DNA of 64,000 bases, taken from assembly GCF_014192475.1 (NCBI RefSeq), contig NZ_JACHXZ010000002.1:44152-108151 (forward strand), given 5' to 3'. The notes below the pieces were generated by a model that worked only from the letters and a program-made list of their open reading frames with translations, searched no databases and had not been told where the DNA came from. The translations under genes and the position numbers were made by a program. This stretch comes from Simiduia aestuariiviva (GTDB lineage Bacteria > Pseudomonadota > Gammaproteobacteria > Pseudomonadales > Cellvibrionaceae). This document shows, one piece after another, positions 54,317 to 64,000 of the stretch (positions are counted from its first letter, which is position 1; each line of letters begins with the position of its first letter).

Positions 54317-55363
54317 ATGCGTGAATGGTTAACAGTCATTATTGCCTGCTTGATAATAGGTGTGCTACTCGACGGCCTGCGCCGTATGCGCGCGGCTAAA
54401 CGCAATGATATGCGTATGTCATTGTCTATGCACAAAGGCATACAGAAAGACGATCTAGAAGCCTACGGCAGTGAGTTGCCCAATGGTGGGGCGCGCGTGG
54501 TGAGTAAGCGTGACGTTGCCAGCGCCAAGGTGAGCAAGCCAAAAGCTGAGCCGCGCGCAACAGTCGCCAAGGCGCCGCCAAAATCAGCCCCCGTTAAGTC
54601 GGCGAAGGTTGTACCGGCCAAACAGGAAGAGTTGGATTTGAATCAGCAAGTGCCCTTGTTGATGGATGTGGATGAGGCGCCAAGTGCAAAGTCAAGCGCT
54701 GATATTTCTGAGCAAGATTTTCAGTCGGTGCCCGCCGACGACCACAGTGACTTGACGTCAGACGATGTCACGGAGCGTCGTGAGCCTCAGTTGGGAGCCG
54801 TCACCGAGGAGCTGGCCGGCGATGGCGACATTGATGACGACGCCTACGATCGCGTGCTGTTTTCCGGCCGCCCTGAGTCAGTGTCGCGCGATCCGCGCGA
54901 GCCGACAGTTAAAGATGCCGACGAACCTGAAGAGGTTTTTGTGGTGCGGGTGATGGCGCCGAAAGGCGAAGTGTTTGTGGGCAAAGCCATAAAAGAGGCG
55001 ATTTTGGGTGCCGGCATGCGCTTTGGTTCAAGGAAGATTTTTCACATGCATCAGGACGCCGCTGGGGAGGGGCCCATCCAGTTTAGTTTGGTCAATATGG
55101 TGCAGCCTGGCGTTTTCGATTTACACCGAATGGATGACACCGATACCCCCGGGTTAAGTCTGTTCATGACGCTTCCGAGCGATGCTGATAGCTTGCCAGC
55201 CTACGAGGCCATGGTGAAAACCGCGCGTAAGCTGTCGCAGGAATTGGGCGGCGAGTTGCGCGACGATCAGCTCAGTACCCTTACGCAGCAGACTATCGAA
55301 CACAATCGCGCACGCGTTGCAGAATTTGAGCGCAAGCGGCAATTGGAGCGCGCGCGGTCATAA
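54317..55363 (+). CDS. zipA: Cell division protein ZipA
   Basis: 348 residues. N-terminal membrane anchor (EWLTVIIACLIIGVLLDGL), a short basic segment (RRMRAAKRNDMRMS), then a long flexible Ala/Pro/Lys and acidic linker to about residue 210. The C-terminal ZipA domain (about 215-345) has VVRVMAPKGEVFVGKAI, FGSRKIFHMHQD, FSLVNMVQPGVFD and LSLFMTLPSDA, which form the FtsZ-binding face. It tethers FtsZ to the membrane at the septum. It is restricted to Gammaproteobacteria, supporting the taxonomic call. Confidence 0.96.
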   Translation: MREWLTVIIACLIIGVLLDGLRRMRAAKRNDMRMSLSMHKGIQKDDLEAYGSELPNGGARVVSKRDVASAKVSKPKAEPRATVAKAPPKSAPVKSAKVVPAKQEELDLNQQVPLLMDVDEAPSAKSSADISEQDFQSVPADDHSDLTSDDVTERREPQLGAVTEELAGDGDIDDDAYDRVLFSGRPESVSRDPREPTVKDADEPEEVFVVRVMAPKGEVFVGKAIKEAILGAGMRFGSRKIFHMHQDAAGEGPIQFSLVNMVQPGVFDLHRMDDTDTPGLSLFMTLPSDADSLPAYEAMVKTARKLSQELGGELRDDQLSTLTQQTIEHNRARVAEFERKRQLERARS

Positions 55364-55392
55364 TGCGCTTTGCGCGCACCCGGTTACGATGA

Positions 55393-58103
<2,711 letters not shown>

Positions 58104-58174
58104 AGAAGCGGTCATTGTTGCACGCCACGCTTTTGGGTAGAGTGACGGCAGAATAATCATAGAGGTTGAGTGCT

Positions 58175-58606
58175 ATGTATAACGATCAAGAGTCTATCGT
58201 ATACGGCTGCATCAAGGATGTGTGCGGTGCACTGGGCGATAGCGAGCGTCGCAAGACCAACGCCAGCGCCATGATGTCATTGCCCGATGCTGACGACTGG
58301 CCGTTTCTGTGTCGCGACATGTTTTCGCTGCCCGTGGTGGAAAACACCATGAGTCAATATCACACCGATGTCATGCATTTCGGAGCTTCCTACAAGGCCG
58401 TTGAATATGAGTGGGAGCAGTGGTTGGCAAAGTTTGAAGACCTCTTATCCGGTATGTATTGGGTGAGCGCGACGGTGCATTTAGAAACCGAATTGTCGGG
58501 CACCCACACCTTCACTTGGGAGTCTAACGGCAGCTATCACGCCCCCGGCAGTGGTGGCATATCGGTGCGCTGCGAATGGAGCCACGAAGGCGGTCTGCAC
58601 ATCTAA
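58175..58606 (+). CDS. Hypothetical cytoplasmic protein
   Basis: 143 residues; ATG 58175 with GAGG at 58162-58165 is preferred over TTG 58166. I do not recognise the family. There is no signal peptide or membrane segment. Notable segments are YGCIKDVCGALGDSERRK and the Trp/Gly-rich C-terminus (TFTWESNGSYHAPG, CEWSHEGGLHI), with scattered aromatics suggesting a small alpha-beta fold. It lies 4 bases before the HAD gene on the same strand, so it is probably in the same operon. Confidence 0.6.
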   Translation: MYNDQESIVYGCIKDVCGALGDSERRKTNASAMMSLPDADDWPFLCRDMFSLPVVENTMSQYHTDVMHFGASYKAVEYEWEQWLAKFEDLLSGMYWVSATVHLETELSGTHTFTWESNGSYHAPGSGGISVRCEWSHEGGLHI

Positions 58607-58610
58607 ATTC

Positions 58611-59465
58611 ATGGATACCCCGTCAATAGACCACCTGCCGCCAATTGATTGGGCAGGTAATCCGCTGCGCATGGCGTTTTTCGATGTGGACGGCACGTTA
58701 TTGGATCGCGACGGGCACTTGAGCGAAGCTACCTGCACTGCGATTGCTGCACTAAAGGCGCGCGGTGTTCGCACGGCCTTTGCCACTGGCCGTCCGCCCT
58801 TTGCCGTAAGCGCACTGCAACAGCGGCTTAAGCTCGATGGCCCCCATGTGTTTTATACCGGTGCACTGTGTCATTTTGCCGGTACGCTATTGGCCGATCA
58901 GTGTTTGGAGCCGGCGCAATGGCGCTCGGTGGTTGAAGTGGCCACGGCCTGTGATGTGCATTGTGAGATCTACTACGAGGATCACTACTGCACTGCCTAT
59001 GAGAGTGATATCGTCAGTGAGCACGCTCGCCATTTGGGTGTCAAACCGCACATCGTGCCTGCCGATCAGTGGCCACTCAGGCCGGCCTATAAATTGTTGT
59101 TGGGTGTCGATACGCGGCGCGTACCCGCAGGCTTGTTGGCCTTGGAGGCACAATTTACATCGCTGCACTTCGCCTACGCCCACTTGCCGTCGCGGCCCCA
59201 TTGGCAATTTGCCAGCGTGGTGGCAGGGTCTGTGAATAAGACAGGGTTGTTTGAATCCCTGCTAGCGCGCTTGGGCCATTCTGCAGGGGCTGTGGTCGCG
59301 TTTGGCGATGGGGGCTCTGATATGGCATTTCTGCAGGCCGCAGGACTCGGCATTGCCATGGGCAATGCCAGCGCACAGGTGCAAGCTGCAGCCAATTTTG
59401 TGACTCGCTCGTCATGCGAAGATGGCGTAGCCTATGCCATATCTCGACTACTGGCGCGCGCCTAG
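58611..59465 (+). CDS. Cof-type HAD hydrolase
   Basis: 284 residues from ATG 58611; the longer frame overlaps the preceding gene and is not needed. HAD motif I is FFDVDGTLLDRDG with the nucleophile Asp, motif II is FATGRPP, and motifs III/IV are FGDGGSDMAFLQAAGLGIAM. A C2B-type cap occupies about 85-205. Such enzymes dephosphorylate sugar phosphates, flavin precursors or pyridoxal phosphate; the substrate is not predictable. Confidence 0.92.
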   Translation: MDTPSIDHLPPIDWAGNPLRMAFFDVDGTLLDRDGHLSEATCTAIAALKARGVRTAFATGRPPFAVSALQQRLKLDGPHVFYTGALCHFAGTLLADQCLEPAQWRSVVEVATACDVHCEIYYEDHYCTAYESDIVSEHARHLGVKPHIVPADQWPLRPAYKLLLGVDTRRVPAGLLALEAQFTSLHFAYAHLPSRPHWQFASVVAGSVNKTGLFESLLARLGHSAGAVVAFGDGGSDMAFLQAAGLGIAMGNASAQVQAAANFVTRSSCEDGVAYAISRLLARA

Positions 59466-59490
59466 TCAATAGTAACTATTTGGATGATGA

Positions 59491-59736
59491 ATGATTATTG
59501 GACGTTTTTTCCGCAAGAGGGGCTCGTTTGCTGTTAGCCTAGGCGCTTGTCTTGCGTTCGTGCTGGCCGCTATTTTGGCGTGGGACTTACCGCTCAGCGA
59601 GGCCCTGCGTTTTGGCTTGGCGAGCCTGTTGGCGCTGCTGCTGATAATGTTGGCCGCGGCAATTACCGTTGTTACTGCACATTCCATTGCGCACCTTTGG
59701 CGCAAAGTGCGCCATTCATTCACCCGAAAAGATTAA
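59491..59736 (+). CDS. Small two-helix membrane protein
   Basis: 81 residues with two hydrophobic helices (AVSLGACLAFVLAAILAW and FGLASLLALLLIMLAAAITV), basic N-terminus (GRFFRKRG) and basic C-terminus (WRKVRHSFTRKD), predicting both ends in the cytoplasm. I do not recognise it. It fits tightly between the HAD and AraC genes (25 and 9 bases), which supports it being real. Confidence 0.6.
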   Translation: MIIGRFFRKRGSFAVSLGACLAFVLAAILAWDLPLSEALRFGLASLLALLLIMLAAAITVVTAHSIAHLWRKVRHSFTRKD

Positions 59737-59745
59737 TCTCACGTT

Positions 59746-60789
59746 ATGGCTGACGTCAGCGTTCCCAGCGAATACGCATCGACCTTGCTGCATACGCTCG
59801 CTGAAAATGGCGGAAATCGTGCTGAAATGATGGCGGAGCTAGCCATTGATGAAGTGGAGCTCAGCCCGGGCCGCGCCTTTTCTGCGCTCAAGTACGGCAA
59901 ACTTTACCAGCGCGTCATGCAGGTGATGCAAGACGAATGTTTTGGAATGTTCAGTGGCGGAAAGGTTCGTTTGGGGTCTTTTAGGCTGCTGTGTCTAACG
60001 GTGATTCAAGCGGCCAATCTGCGTCAAGCCATCGTTCGGGCGGGCGAATTTTGTGAAATTTGCCGCGGCTTTTTAGTGCGTTCCAAGCTGTCCGAAGTGA
60101 CGCCGGGTATTGCGCGGGTAGAGATGTGCGGTATTAGCTCGGTTTCGAAGGCTGAATTTGATCAAATGGTGCAGTCGGCAACCCCCAACCAAGTGCGCAC
60201 CAGTTTGGCGGTGTGGCAGCGCTTCAATGCCTGGCTCATTGGCCGAGAGATTCCTTTGAATGGGATATATTTTGCGTTTGCCTGCCCCGATGAGTTTCGC
60301 GAGATGGCGGAGTGCTATCCAGCGCAATTACATTTTGAGCAGCCGTTCACCGGCTTTGAGTTTGACGCCAGCTATTTAGATGCCCCCATTGTGCAGAACC
60401 AAGACACCTTGATGGACTTCGTTCGCTCTGCGCCGTACCACCTGGTGATTAGCGACGCTAGCCAGCAAAGCCTCAAAGCCAAGGTGAGAGCCATCTTGTC
60501 AAAAGATGTCAGCGGCAATCAGCCCAGTGCCGAAGCCGTTGCCTCGCGCCTGAACTTGTCGGTCACCACCTTGCGCCGCAAACTGCAAGCCGAGCACACC
60601 TCCTATCAGCGCCTGAAGGATGAGTGCCGGATGGAAGCCGCGTTTCACTACCTAAGCTGTCCTGAGCTCACCAATAGCTGTATTGCTGAGCGCTTGGGGT
60701 TCGATGAGTCCAGCGCCTTTTTCCGGGCGTTTAAGAAGTGGACCGGGGTGACCCCCGGGGAATACCGAAAAGGCCTCGAAAAGGGTTGA
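59746..60789 (+). CDS. AraC-family transcriptional regulator
   Basis: 347 residues. The N-terminal part (about 20-215) matches the Arabinose_bd-type effector domain of the OruR/ArgR-like AraC subgroup (SFRLLCLTVIQAANLRQAIVRA, VWQRFNAWLIGREIPL). The C-terminal AraC DNA-binding domain has two HTHs (AEAVASRLNLSVTTLRRKLQ and CIAERLGFDESSAFFRAFKKWTGVTPGEYRK), both intact. It lies directly upstream of and codirectional with an acyl-CoA dehydrogenase gene, so that operon is the likely target, perhaps with a fatty-acid-derived effector. Position is the only evidence for the target. Confidence 0.92.
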   Translation: MADVSVPSEYASTLLHTLAENGGNRAEMMAELAIDEVELSPGRAFSALKYGKLYQRVMQVMQDECFGMFSGGKVRLGSFRLLCLTVIQAANLRQAIVRAGEFCEICRGFLVRSKLSEVTPGIARVEMCGISSVSKAEFDQMVQSATPNQVRTSLAVWQRFNAWLIGREIPLNGIYFAFACPDEFREMAECYPAQLHFEQPFTGFEFDASYLDAPIVQNQDTLMDFVRSAPYHLVISDASQQSLKAKVRAILSKDVSGNQPSAEAVASRLNLSVTTLRRKLQAEHTSYQRLKDECRMEAAFHYLSCPELTNSCIAERLGFDESSAFFRAFKKWTGVTPGEYRKGLEKG

Positions 60790-60938
60790 ACTGGCCCGCC
60801 GTCGCGCTAATTTCTGCCTACACTATTGTCCTGCCCGCCTAAAAATGTCAGCCAAAGTGGTTGATTTCGCTATTGAGAGCCAAGGCGGAATACCGGATTC
60901 TGTGGCTATACCCAATCGAATAACCTGAGGTTTATGAC

Positions 60939-62738
60939 ATGAGTGATTTCAAGGCCCCGTTGCGTGATATTCAATATGTAATGTGGGAGCTGCTCGGCTA
61001 TGAGCAGCACTACCAGTCATTGCCAGGCGGCGAAGAAGCTAGCCCCGATGTGGTAAACGCGGTCATCGAGGAAGGCGCAAAGTTTTGTGAAAACGTCTTG
61101 GCGCCACTGAATGCCGTGGGCGACCGAGAAGGCTGCCAATGGGATGATGGCGAAGTTAAGACGCCCACCGGCTTTAAAGAGGCCTACCAGCAGTATGTAG
61201 AGGCCGGATGGCCCTCTATGTGTCACCACGTGGAATACGGCGGCCAAGGCCTGCCGCAATCGCTGGGCACCATTTTAAGTGAAATGGTGGGCTCGGCGAA
61301 CTGGTCGTGGGGTATGTATCCAGGCCTGTCGCACGGCGCGATGAACACGATTGAAGCACACGGTACTGAGGAGCAAAAAGCCCACTACCTGACCAAGCTG
61401 GTTGAAGGTAGCTGGACCGGCACCATGTGTTTGACCGAGCCACACTGCGGCACCGATTTAGGCATGTTGCGAACGAAGGCAGAACCCAATGCCGATGGCT
61501 CCTACAGCATCACTGGCACCAAAATTTTCATCTCTGCTGGCGAGCACGATATGGCGGAGAACATTGTTCACATTGTATTGGCGCGCCTGCCCGATGCTCC
61601 GGCTGGCACCAAGGGCATTTCTCTGTTTATCGTGCCCAAGGTTAACGTCAATGCCGACGGTGGACTGGGTGATCGCAACCAAGTGAAGTGCGGCTCGCTG
61701 GAACACAAAATGGGTATCCATGGCAACTCAACATGCGTCATGAATTTTGACGGCGCCAAAGGGTTCCTCATTGGGCCGCCCAACAAAGGCCTGAACTGCA
61801 TGTTCACCTTCATGAATACCGCTCGCGTGGGCACCGCCTTACAGGGCTTGGCACACGCGGAAGTGGGATTCCAGAAGTCTTTGGAATACGCCCGTGATCG
61901 CCTGCAAATGCGCTCACTTTCTGGCCCTAAAAACCCAGATGGTCCCGCAGATCCAATCATTGTGCATCCAGATGTACGCCGCATGCTATTGACGCAAAAA
62001 GCGTTAGCAGAAGGTGCGCGCATGATGATCTATTTCACTGCACAACAAGTGGATATTGTCGATCGCGCTGAAGACGAAGAGGCCCGCAAAGCGGCTGATG
62101 AATTGTTAGGATTCATGACGCCCATTGCCAAAGCATTCGTCACCGAAACTGGCTTTGAAGCGGCCAACTTGGGTCTGCAGTGCTTCGGTGGCCACGGCTA
62201 TATTTCTGAGTGGGGCATGGAGCAAAATGTGCGCGATGCGCGTATCTCTATGTTGTATGAAGGCACCACGGGTATTCAGGCATTGGATTTGCTGGGCCGC
62301 AAGGTTCTCATGACCAACGGCGAATCACTCAAGCGATTTACCAAGATTGTGCACAAGTTTTGTAAGGCCAATGAAGGCAACGCGGCGGTTTCAGAGTTTG
62401 TTGAGCCGTTGACCGCCATCAATAAAGAGTGGGGCGATCTGACCATGCACATTGGTATGCTCGCCATGGAAAACCCCGACGAAGTGGGCGCTGCGTCAGT
62501 AGATTTCTTGATGTACTCAGGCTACGCAACGCTCGGATACTTCTGGGCGCTGGCCGCGGCCGACGCGCAGGCCAAGCTGGATGCGGGTGCCACAGACGCT
62601 GCGTTTTATGAGGCCAAGCTCAAGACCGCGCGCTTCTACTTCAAGCGCATACTGCCACGTACGCGCGGCCTAGTGGAAACCATTAAAGCTGGCGCAGGTA
62701 GCCTCATGGAAATGGATACAGAACATTTCGCGTTCTGA
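60939..62738 (+). CDS. Acyl-CoA dehydrogenase (DmdC/FadE-like, with extra C-terminal domain)
   Basis: 599 residues, typical of the long bacterial ACAD subgroup. An N-terminal ACAD_N-type segment (IQYVMWELLGYEQHYQSLPG) precedes the flavin-binding middle domain (CLTEPHCGTDLGMLRTKA, GTKIFISAGEHD). The catalytic Glu is E441 in MLYEGTTGIQALDLLGRK. A C-terminal four-helix domain (about 465-599) follows. It oxidises acyl-CoA to enoyl-CoA with FAD; relatives include 3-methylmercaptopropionyl-CoA dehydrogenase, so a DMSP role cannot be excluded. The SCP2 and fatty-acid ligase genes follow on the same strand. Confidence 0.94.
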   Translation: MSDFKAPLRDIQYVMWELLGYEQHYQSLPGGEEASPDVVNAVIEEGAKFCENVLAPLNAVGDREGCQWDDGEVKTPTGFKEAYQQYVEAGWPSMCHHVEYGGQGLPQSLGTILSEMVGSANWSWGMYPGLSHGAMNTIEAHGTEEQKAHYLTKLVEGSWTGTMCLTEPHCGTDLGMLRTKAEPNADGSYSITGTKIFISAGEHDMAENIVHIVLARLPDAPAGTKGISLFIVPKVNVNADGGLGDRNQVKCGSLEHKMGIHGNSTCVMNFDGAKGFLIGPPNKGLNCMFTFMNTARVGTALQGLAHAEVGFQKSLEYARDRLQMRSLSGPKNPDGPADPIIVHPDVRRMLLTQKALAEGARMMIYFTAQQVDIVDRAEDEEARKAADELLGFMTPIAKAFVTETGFEAANLGLQCFGGHGYISEWGMEQNVRDARISMLYEGTTGIQALDLLGRKVLMTNGESLKRFTKIVHKFCKANEGNAAVSEFVEPLTAINKEWGDLTMHIGMLAMENPDEVGAASVDFLMYSGYATLGYFWALAAADAQAKLDAGATDAAFYEAKLKTARFYFKRILPRTRGLVETIKAGAGSLMEMDTEHFAF

Positions 62739-62757
62739 TATCGGACACTAGCTACCT

Positions 62758-63087
62758 GTGGCGTTCTCGTTCCAACAACTGCAGCAGCGATTCGAAGCTA
62801 GCTTTCGGCCTTCAGAGGCCGCTGGTCTCGACTCGCTGTTTCAGTATGTCATTCCCGATGGCAGTAATTTCTATATGCACATCTGCGACGGTAAGCTGGC
62901 GTTTCACGCCGGCGAAGCGGTCGCGCCTGCAGATTTAACCATCACAATGGAGTGGCAAACGTTAGAGGACCTGTTTCACGGTCGCGTGGGCGGCATGCAA
63001 GCCTTCATGTTTGGACATATCAAGGTGCGAGGGAGCCTGGCACTAGCATCTCGATTGATCGATATCTTTGCACCTGTAGTAGAATAG
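62758..63087 (+). CDS. SCP2 sterol-carrier-like protein
   Basis: 109 residues from GTG 62758; no strong Shine-Dalgarno. It is a single SCP2 domain (FQYVIPDGSNFYMHICDGKL, LTITMEWQTLEDLFHGRVGG, AFMFGHIKVRGSLALASRLI), an open hydrophobic lipid- or acyl-CoA-binding pocket. It lies 20 bases after the acyl-CoA dehydrogenase stop, so it is cotranscribed, probably as an acyl-CoA carrier for that step. Confidence 0.9.
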   Translation: MAFSFQQLQQRFEASFRPSEAAGLDSLFQYVIPDGSNFYMHICDGKLAFHAGEAVAPADLTITMEWQTLEDLFHGRVGGMQAFMFGHIKVRGSLALASRLIDIFAPVVE

Positions 63088-63197
63088 GGTGCTTTGATTC
63101 TTGGCGTTATAGAAAAACAACTAGTGGGCGGTTTATAACGGCTCACCCGATATTACTCACGGCCGATAACGATAAAAGTGACGGTACAGGAGGACAC

Positions 63198-64000
63198 GTG
63201 ATCGATACCAACAGCACTGTGGTTGAAGTGTTAAATAAAGCCTGCGAAACTTTTGCAGCCAACCCCGCATTTACTTGCCTAGGTCGTACCCTAACTTACG
63301 CCGAGCTGGATCATCTTAGTCTGCAGTTTGCTTGTTATTTGCAGCAAAAAACCGGTCTTAAGCCCGGCGATCGAATCGCAGTTCAATTACCCAATATATT
63401 GCAGTACCCAGTGGTTGTATTTGGTGCTTTGCGCGCGGGCCTGACCGTGGTCAACACCAACCCACTGTATACCCCACGTGAGCTTTTGCATCAGCTCAAC
63501 GATTCCGGCGCAAAAGCGTTAGTGGTGTTGGCAAATATTGGTAAAAGTGCGGCTGAAGTGATTGCACAAACATCGGTCGAACAGGTCATTGTTACGGAAA
63601 TTGGTGATCTGCATCACCCAATAAAACGGGTGTTGATTAATAGTGTACTGAAATACATCAAACGCGATGTGCCCGATTTGCAGTTCCCCAACCAAGTGAG
63701 CTTTCGTCAAACCCTTAGCGGTACAGACCTGTCGCGCTATGAGCCCTCTGCGCACGAACCCAATGATGTGGCGGTATTGCAATACACCGGTGGTACGACC
63801 GGTGTTGCTAAAGGTGCAATGCTCACACACGCGAACTTGGTGGCGAACATGCAACAAGTGCGCGAAATGTTGGGCGAGGGGATTCACATTGGCAAGGAGT
63901 TATTTGTAGCACCGCTTCCGCTGTATCACATCTATGCGTTTACATTGCATTGTATGACGTTGTTAGCAGCGGGCTGCCAGACGATTTTGATTCCCAACCC
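63198..64000 (+). CDS. fadD: Long-chain fatty acid-CoA ligase, 5' part
   Basis: Truncated by the window edge: 267 codons are visible and the frame stays open. GTG 63198 is chosen because AGGAGG (63188-63193) lies 4 bases upstream. The sequence starts IDTNSTVVEVLNKACETFAA. It carries the AMP-binding P-loop motif YTGGTTGVAKGAMLTH and the FadD-like TVVNTNPLYTPRELLHQL. It activates fatty acids to acyl-CoA for beta-oxidation, consistent with the acyl-CoA dehydrogenase and SCP2 genes just upstream. The FadD assignment rests on the N-terminal half only. Confidence 0.9.
   Translation, partial: MIDTNSTVVEVLNKACETFAANPAFTCLGRTLTYAELDHLSLQFACYLQQKTGLKPGDRIAVQLPNILQYPVVVFGALRAGLTVVNTNPLYTPRELLHQLNDSGAKALVVLANIGKSAAEVIAQTSVEQVIVTEIGDLHHPIKRVLINSVLKYIKRDVPDLQFPNQVSFRQTLSGTDLSRYEPSAHEPNDVAVLQYTGGTTGVAKGAMLTHANLVANMQQVREMLGEGIHIGKELFVAPLPLYHIYAFTLHCMTLLAAGCQTILIPN

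Overview
The window is a bacterial chromosome segment of about 50-55% GC, coding on both strands. Its housekeeping genes (alaS-lysC-csrA-tRNA-Ser, gltX, smc-zipA-ligA, ccmHI, ycaR-like, hinT-like) point to a gammaproteobacterium. A marine Cellvibrionales/Pseudomonadales-type organism fits best, because there is also a giant VCBS/RTX type I-secreted adhesin, a PEP-CTERM protein and beta-barrel porin genes. The genus is a guess.

Layout. 1-5803: 3' part of a giant repeat adhesin. 5944-11912: M23 peptidase, Trm112-like protein, HIT protein, alaS, lysC, csrA. 12057-13050: tRNA-Ser(GCU) followed by about 0.9 kb of mosaic repeats containing terminator hairpins and tRNA 3'-end fragments. 13267-18752: dicarboxylate/amino acid symporter, divergent two-domain PTPS/QueD-like protein, orphan histidine kinase, PstS-like protein and porin. 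19104-20798: gltX and tRNA-Ala(GGC).

21314-45650 is the accessory island and the most interesting part. It holds a dynamin-like protein without a P-loop and four paralogous Ser/Thr kinases. Each kinase has a degenerate J-like N-terminus, a Hanks kinase domain, one membrane helix, a stalk of variable length and a C-terminal FGE-sulfatase/C-type-lectin-fold domain. The island also holds a MORN-like periplasmic protein, two LPP20-like lipoproteins, a large Ala/Gln/Ser-rich helical protein, a sigma/anti-sigma-like pair and a secreted transglutaminase-like protein. It ends with a DnaK-like Hsp70 without a lid and a PP2C phosphatase. I read it as an envelope-spanning phospho-signalling system: FGE sensors outside, kinases and PP2C inside, and Hsp70 possibly recruited by the J-like N-termini. 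The kinase C-termini differ sharply in one 75-78 nt window. K4 looks like a recombinant of K2-like and K1-like halves. A palindromic repeat lies next to each kinase gene.

46039-48680: PEP-CTERM protein, two small exported proteins, then tRNA-Val(UAC) and tRNA-Asp(GUC) on the minus strand with an rtT-like 183-bp repeat that contains a 19-nt tRNA 3' fragment. 48859-57483: ccmH, ccmI, smc, zipA, ligA. 57480-64000: SLT-like lipoprotein, hypothetical protein, HAD phosphatase, small membrane protein, AraC regulator, acyl-CoA dehydrogenase, SCP2 protein and the 5' part of a fatty-acid CoA ligase.
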